Source: Deinococcus sp. (GTDB lineage Bacteria > Deinococcota > Deinococci > JACQHA01). From it: DNA of 9,390 nt. This document shows positions 6,354-9,390 of this stretch, one piece after another. The stretch is from positions 1 to 9,390 of the forward strand of contig JACQHA010000217.1 of assembly GCA_016199255.1 (NCBI GenBank). The letters are read 5' to 3'. A model generated the notes under the pieces. The model was not told the DNA's origin. It did not search any database and saw only the letters and a program-made list of their open reading frames with translations. Each line of letters opens with the position of its first letter. Position 1 is the stretch's first letter. The position numbers were made by a program, and so were the translations under genes.

Positions 6354-6397
6354 CTTTCTGGCGGGAGGGACTGTAAACCACAAGAGCCTGGTCAAGC

Positions 6398-6426
6398 GCG
6401 TCCGGCACCCTGATGGTGCCGGACGC
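6398..6426 (-). terminator. Hairpin downstream of the RTX gene, possible terminator
   Basis: A perfect 12-bp stem (GCGTCCGGCACC / GGTGCCGGACGC) with a 5-base loop starts 24 bases after the stop of the minus-strand RTX gene. On the minus strand it is followed by GCTTGACC rather than a U-tract, so it is not a textbook intrinsic terminator, but the position fits transcript termination or 3'-end protection. It lies about 20 bases outside the transposon left end. Confidence 0.6.
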
Positions 6427-6449
6427 CTTGGGAAAGGGCCTGGGGCTAC

Positions 6450-7304
6450 CTACAGCTCGCAGCCAGATTCTGCCTCACCGGTGCAAGTATCTGTTCCAGT
6501 CCCACCATCGAGAGTATCGGTCCCGGCTCCGCCGTCGAGGGTGTCGTCGTCTTCCCCACCGAACAGATCGTCATTGCCGGCATCCCCATTGAGGGTGTCG
6601 TTTCCTTCCCTACCGAACAGGTCATCGTCACCAGGACCCCCGTTGAGCACGTCGTCCCCGGACACGAAGAGCCCAATGGTGTCGCCACCATCTATGGTGT
6701 CGTTACCCTCACCACCGAAAAGCGTGTCGTTACCAAAAGTACCGTCGATGGTGTCGTCGCCATTGCCGCCGTCAATAGTGTCATCGCCCTTGTTACCAAT
6801 GAGACCGTCGTTGCCATCACCCCCACAGATGACGTCATTCCCATCCCCGCCATCAATAGGGATGTCGTCCCCGCCCAGGCCGTGGATGACGTCATTGCCA
6901 GGTGTCCCCATCAGGTCCGTGTCGTCGCCATCAGTCCCGATAATGGTGGCCACCAAGCCCCGGCACAGAACGGCTACGGTGATCTCGTCGTCGGCACTGA
7001 GGGTGCCGTGGGCAACGGTAATGGTCGCCATGCCCAGCTCCTCGCCAGTGACCACGCCGGTGCCAGCATTCACGCTGGCGACATCAGGCTCGTCGGAGCT
7101 GTAGCTGGGGCTTCCTTCTGGCGGCGCGCACCCCTCCGGGGTGTAGGTCAGGACCGGGGGGCCGGTCATCTGATCCACCTCAATGGCGTCGGGGGTGTAG
7201 ACCATGCTCAGGCCAGTACACGGGATGGCCGCTTGCGGGCAGGAAGTGGCCAGCATAATGAATGCCGCCGTAACAATTCCCAACGTGACGAAAGGTCTGT
7301 CCAT
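6450..7304 (-). CDS. Secreted or lipid-anchored RTX (hemolysin-type) calcium-binding repeat protein with a Big2-like domain
   Basis: The protein is 284 residues from the ATG at 7302-7304, which has AAGGGAG 7 bases upstream; an in-frame ATG 24 bases earlier lacks such a site. Residues about 5-21 are hydrophobic and end in LATSC, a possible lipobox with Cys22 as the lipidated residue. Residues about 40-112 resemble a bacterial Ig-like Big2 domain ([29 protein letters not shown]). Residues 123-272 are glycine-aspartate nonapeptides ([27 protein letters not shown] and so on) that should wind into a calcium-filled beta-roll. A short tail with [11 protein letters not shown] ends the protein. It has no typical C-terminal type I secretion signal, and no ABC exporter genes are nearby, so Sec export is inferred. 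It is probably paralogous to the gene at 1-607. Its partner is unknown. Confidence 0.87.
   Translation of the reverse strand: MDRPFVTLGIVTAAFIMLATSCPQAAIPCTGLSMVYTPDAIEVDQMTGPPVLTYTPEGCAPPEGSPSYSSDEPDVASVNAGTGVVTGEELGMATITVAHGTLSADDEITVAVLCRGLVATIIGTDGDDTDLMGTPGNDVIHGLGGDDIPIDGGDGNDVICGGDGNDGLIGNKGDDTIDGGNGDDTIDGTFGNDTLFGGEGNDTIDGGDTIGLFVSGDDVLNGGPGDDDLFGREGNDTLNGDAGNDDLFGGEDDDTLDGGAGTDTLDGGTGTDTCTGEAESGCEL
6489..6938 (-). repeat. Tandem RTX nonapeptide-coding repeats
   Basis: About 450 bases encode degenerate 9-residue units of the form GGxGxDxLx, roughly 16 units, in residues 123-272 of the RTX gene. At DNA level the 27-base periodicity is visible as recurring GTGTCGTC and CCACCG-type blocks on the plus strand. 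One unit is irregular ([18 protein letters not shown]), where an insertion breaks the period. Such repeats can expand or contract by recombination. Confidence 0.85.
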
Positions 7305-7424
7305 TCCATATCTCCCTTCTCTGAGCAACTGTGCAATGCATAGGCCAACGCCAAAGAGACAGGCTATTTTAGCTCACCCTCGTAGGGACTGGTACTCCAA
7401 AGCTTCTCCACCAGCCTGCAGCAG
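7305..7424 (-). other. Short spacer between the acyl-CoA dehydrogenase and the RTX gene
   Basis: These 120 bases should hold the RTX promoter if that gene is transcribed alone. The minus strand contains TAAAAT (-10-like) about 60 bases upstream of the RTX start, but no matching -35. No U-tract terminator follows the acyl-CoA dehydrogenase; only a short CCCTACGAGGG inverted repeat is present. Read-through from the upstream gene is possible. Confidence 0.3.
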
Positions 7425-8579
7425 CTAGGTGAACGCCCTGAGCCCTAGCTGGAACTCGCCGATGATCAGCTTCTGGATCTGGCTGGTGCCCTCGTAGAGC
7501 GTCGCCACCCGGGCGTCGCGGTAGTAGCGCTCCACAGGAAACTCGTCGGAGTAGCCGTAGCCCCCGTGCACCTGAATAGCCTGGTCAGCACACCAGCAGG
7601 CCGCCTCAGAGGCATAGTACTTGGCAATGGAGGTCTCCCGGGTGGAGCGCAACCCCTGGTTTTTCACGTGCCCGGCGCGATAAGTGAGCAAACGTGCCGA
7701 TTCGGTCTTCACCACCATCTCGGCAATCAGCTCCTGCACCAGCTGGAACTGGCCAATAGGGCGGCCAAAGGCTATGCGCTCTTGAGCGTATTTCGTCGAG
7801 GCGTCCAGGGAACCCTGGCAGATGCCTACACAGCCTGCCGCCACGGAATAGCGGCCATTGTCCAGCGCCGTCATGGCCACTTTGAACCCATCCCCTACCT
7901 GGCCCAAGAGGGCCTCAGCTGGCACCCGCACGTCCTCCAGGATCAGCTCGGCGGTATCGGAGCTCCTCAGGCCCATCTTCCCCTTCATCACCCGGCTCTT
8001 AAACCCCGGCGTGCCCGTTTCCACCAGGAATGCCGCCAGCCCAGTATGGCCTTTGGTTTTATCAGTCTGGGCGATGATCAGCGCCAGCTTGGCCACAGAG
8101 CCGTTGGAGATCCACATTTTGCTGCCGTTAATCACCCAGCTGCGCCCTTCGCGCCGGGCGGTGGTGGACTGGTTGGCAGCGTCGGAGCCGGCATTGGCCT
8201 CAGTCAGGCCGAAGCAGCCCAGCCACTGGCCGCTGCAGAGCAATGGCAGGCAGTGTCGCTTCTGTTCCTCGGTGCCCCAGCGCAGGATGGTCAGCGCTAC
8301 CAGCGACACCTGTACCGATAGAGTGGTGCGCACTGACGAGTCTGCCCGGCCTATCTCTTCAGTGACCACCGCATGGGTGAGGTAGTCGAACCCGGCCCCG
8401 CCGTATTTTTCCGGCACCGGCTCTCCTAAAAAGCCCAAAGGAGCCATCTTGGCCAGGATCTCCCAGGGGAACTGCTCGCTCCTATCCCGCTCCCGTGCTC
8501 CCGGCGCAATCTCCCGGTCGGCAAAGTCCCGCGCTAAGCGCTGCACCGCCAGCTGCTCCTCGGTCAGGTCGAAGTTCAC
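7425..8579 (-). CDS. Acyl-CoA dehydrogenase (FAD-dependent, short-chain type)
   Basis: The protein is 384 residues from GTG 8577-8579, which has AGGAGG 5 bases upstream; an in-frame ATG 30 bases earlier lies within a palindrome and lacks this site. It oxidises an acyl-CoA to the trans-2-enoyl-CoA, passing electrons through FAD to electron transfer flavoprotein, as in fatty-acid or branched-chain amino-acid breakdown. Seen: N-terminal helical domain MNFDLTEEQLAVQRLARDFADREIAP; GFLGEPVPEKYGGAG; flavin/substrate signature CFGLTEANAGSD; MWISNG; QERIAFGRPIGQFQLVQ; QVHGGYGYSDEFPVERYYRDARV; and LYEGTSQIQKLIIGE with E363 as the catalytic base. Nothing is missing. Acyl chain preference cannot be read from this. 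The neighbouring RTX gene seems unrelated, and the M50 gene is divergent. Confidence 0.95.
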   Translation of the reverse strand: MNFDLTEEQLAVQRLARDFADREIAPGARERDRSEQFPWEILAKMAPLGFLGEPVPEKYGGAGFDYLTHAVVTEEIGRADSSVRTTLSVQVSLVALTILRWGTEEQKRHCLPLLCSGQWLGCFGLTEANAGSDAANQSTTARREGRSWVINGSKMWISNGSVAKLALIIAQTDKTKGHTGLAAFLVETGTPGFKSRVMKGKMGLRSSDTAELILEDVRVPAEALLGQVGDGFKVAMTALDNGRYSVAAGCVGICQGSLDASTKYAQERIAFGRPIGQFQLVQELIAEMVVKTESARLLTYRAGHVKNQGLRSTRETSIAKYYASEAACWCADQAIQVHGGYGYSDEFPVERYYRDARVATLYEGTSQIQKLIIGEFQLGLRAFT

Positions 8580-8678
8580 AGGGCCCTCCTCTTGAAGCGA
8601 TGGTACCATGCCTGCCCTGTGTTACACTGAGGGAACCTGAGGCCACGTCCGGGCGTAGACTTAGGCCACGGGAGATTT
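8580..8678. promoter_or_regulatory. Divergent promoter region between acyl-CoA dehydrogenase and M50 protease genes
   Basis: There are 99 bases between divergent starts. A perfect 10-bp palindrome ATGGTACCAT occupies 8600-8609 and contains a TGGTACCAT extended -10-like string on either strand. On the plus strand TGTTACACT (about 8620-8628) is another extended -10-like motif, about 50 bases before the M50 ATG and similar to the TGCTACACT upstream of the propeller gene. -35 matches are poor, so the calls are tentative. GGGAG precedes the M50 start by 4 bases. Confidence 0.35.
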
Positions 8679-9326
8679 ATGGGATTATTGAATTTCCTCT
8701 TGCAGCTGTTTAATAGCAACCCCCTAGTGGCAGTGCTGTTTGTAGGGGGGTTGATGTACTCCATCATCCTGCATGAAATGGCCCACGCCTATGCTGCCGA
8801 CAAAATGGGTGACAAGACAGCCCGCTGGCTGGGCCGCCTCTCCCTTGACCCCAGGCGGCACTTTGACCCAATAGGGGCGCTGGCCATGCTGCTCATTGGC
8901 TTTGGCTGGGCGAAACCGGTACCCATCAACCCCTACAACTTCCGTGACTACCGCAAAGGCCAGGCGATTGTGGCCGCCGCCGGGCCACTGACCAACTTCG
9001 CCATTGCCTTCGTCCTGACAGCGCTGCCAGTGCTCTTCAGCATCAACCCCGGCAGCGCACTGGGCATCGCCATACGCCCGCTGATCTACGTGAACTTGGT
9101 CCTGGCCGCCTTCAACTTGATCCCTATCCCACCCCTGGACGGCTCCCGGGTGGTGAAGGCCCTGGCGCCCCGGGATGTAGGCGCTTTTATGGACCGGCTG
9201 GAGGCCTCGTTTGGCATCGGCCTCATCCTGCTCCTCAGCTTCACTGGTGTCCTGGGCCGGGTGGCCTTCACCCTGGCCGGGTTCTTGCAGGGGATCATCC
9301 GCGGCGCCCTGGCGCCGTTTGTGTAA
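8679..9326 (+). CDS. Site-2-protease-like M50 family zinc metalloprotease (integral membrane)
   Basis: The protein is 215 residues from ATG 8679, with GGGAG 4 bases upstream. It belongs to the small, PDZ-lacking M50 proteases that cleave substrates within or next to the membrane. Seen: TM segment about 15-35 holding HEMAH, with H32 and H36 as zinc ligands and E33 as catalytic base; a region of about 55-95 with [34 protein letters not shown], highly typical of this subgroup; [12 protein letters not shown] (99-110) starting the next TM helix; [10 protein letters not shown] (146-155) with D154 as third zinc ligand; and a final TM segment about 178-200. All catalytic residues are present. Substrate is unknown; related proteins release membrane-held regulators, but this group is mostly uncharacterised. 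Its last 32 bases may overlap a convergent gene. Confidence 0.93.
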   Translation: MGLLNFLLQLFNSNPLVAVLFVGGLMYSIILHEMAHAYAADKMGDKTARWLGRLSLDPRRHFDPIGALAMLLIGFGWAKPVPINPYNFRDYRKGQAIVAAAGPLTNFAIAFVLTALPVLFSINPGSALGIAIRPLIYVNLVLAAFNLIPIPPLDGSRVVKALAPRDVGAFMDRLEASFGIGLILLLSFTGVLGRVAFTLAGFLQGIIRGALAPFV

Positions 9327-9390
9327 CCAGCTCCCCGCCCAGCACCTTTTGCTCTAAAACCCGGTAGCTGGCGTCCAGGTACAGCTCCAC
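9295..9390 (-). CDS. Possible C-terminal end of a minus-strand gene (partial)
   Basis: The minus strand is open from the window edge for 31 codons to a TGA at 9295-9297, reading about [22 protein letters not shown] followed by a glycine- and arginine-rich tail. It would converge on and overlap the M50 gene by 32 bases, much as the propeller and dehydrogenase genes overlap. The stretch is too short to assign a family, and another minus-strand frame is also open through here, so the call is tentative. Confidence 0.3.
   Translation of the reverse strand: MELYLDASYRVLEQKVLGGELVTQTAPGRRG

Larger units (their letters stand above)
4638..6372 (-). mobile_element. Complete IS200/IS605-family transposon (tnpA + tnpB)
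   Basis: This is about 1.7 kb carrying an intact HUH/Y1 transposase and TnpB in the same direction, bounded by the imperfect subterminal hairpins of the family rather than terminal inverted repeats. The left-end hairpin is 6334-6353 and the right-end hairpin 4647-4667; both have a TTTA loop on the minus strand. Outside the left end the minus strand reads TTTAC, and AAAG sits immediately 5' of the left hairpin, the same TTAC/AAAG cleavage-site and guide pairing known from IS608. The right end finishes GGAGGATGTCA before GAATTC. Boundaries are inferred from these motifs and could shift by a few bases. No target duplication is expected, since the family moves as single-stranded DNA. With both genes and both ends intact, the copy is probably recent or still mobile. 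Confidence 0.88.

Noticed and set aside
6373..6396. TTGACC 17 bases outside the transposon left end as the -35 of a kinase promoter split by the insertion
   Set aside because: In the restored site the -10 position would read GAATTC, a poor match, and transcription would start almost at the kinase GTG. Too weak to call.
6489..6938. Regular short repeats that could suggest a CRISPR array
   Set aside because: The period is about 27 bases of degenerate coding sequence with no unique spacers; it encodes RTX nonapeptides.
6481..7104. A Pro/Ser-rich repetitive plus-strand open frame
   Set aside because: It is the reverse complement of the RTX glycine-aspartate codons, and its apparent repeats are those of the minus-strand gene.
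7566..8321. A 251-codon open frame on the plus strand opposite the acyl-CoA dehydrogenase
   Set aside because: The dehydrogenase is complete with all family signatures; the antisense frame has no coherent motifs or ribosome binding site.

Overview
The window comes from a bacterial chromosome of fairly high G+C, with close gene packing, GTG starts and convergent genes that overlap at their ends. The mix of a membrane-anchored beta-propeller, Sec-exported RTX-repeat proteins, an FGGY kinase with a polyol-phosphate dehydrogenase, an acyl-CoA dehydrogenase and a small M50 protease would suit a Chloroflexota-like organism. No marker gene is present, so that placement is a weak guess.

Layout. At the left edge (1-607, minus) is the N-terminal part of an exported protein with an ASH/choice-of-anchor-D type domain leading into RTX calcium-binding repeats; it runs off the window. 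Divergent from it is a membrane-anchored YncE-like beta-propeller (810-1964, plus). Facing that gene is a minus-strand operon: an FGGY carbohydrate kinase (3121-4623), followed by a mannitol-1-phosphate-dehydrogenase-like enzyme (1938-3128) that overlaps the kinase stop by 8 bases. A complete IS200/IS605-type transposon (about 4638-6372) lies 14 bases upstream of the kinase start codon, in the same direction. It carries tnpA (HUH/Y1 transposase), tnpB (RNA-guided nuclease), both end hairpins, a near-consensus promoter and a structured right end expected to give an omega-RNA. Beyond it are a 12-bp hairpin and a second RTX protein (6450-7304, minus), then an acyl-CoA dehydrogenase (7425-8579, minus). 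A divergent site-2-protease-like M50 metalloprotease (8679-9326, plus) follows, and at the right edge possibly the tail of another minus-strand gene.

How the genes relate. The kinase and dehydrogenase look like one sugar or polyol catabolic unit. The transposon has separated this operon from its former upstream DNA, and its own transcript now points into the kinase. The guide part of the omega-RNA from this copy would be the DNA just upstream of, and including, the kinase start codon. The two RTX proteins share a module boundary and a similar ribosome binding site and are probably paralogous surface or secreted calcium-binding proteins. The other genes look like ordinary housekeeping or catabolic functions. 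No stretch over 300 bases lacks a gene or element. I saw no tRNA, rRNA or CRISPR array.
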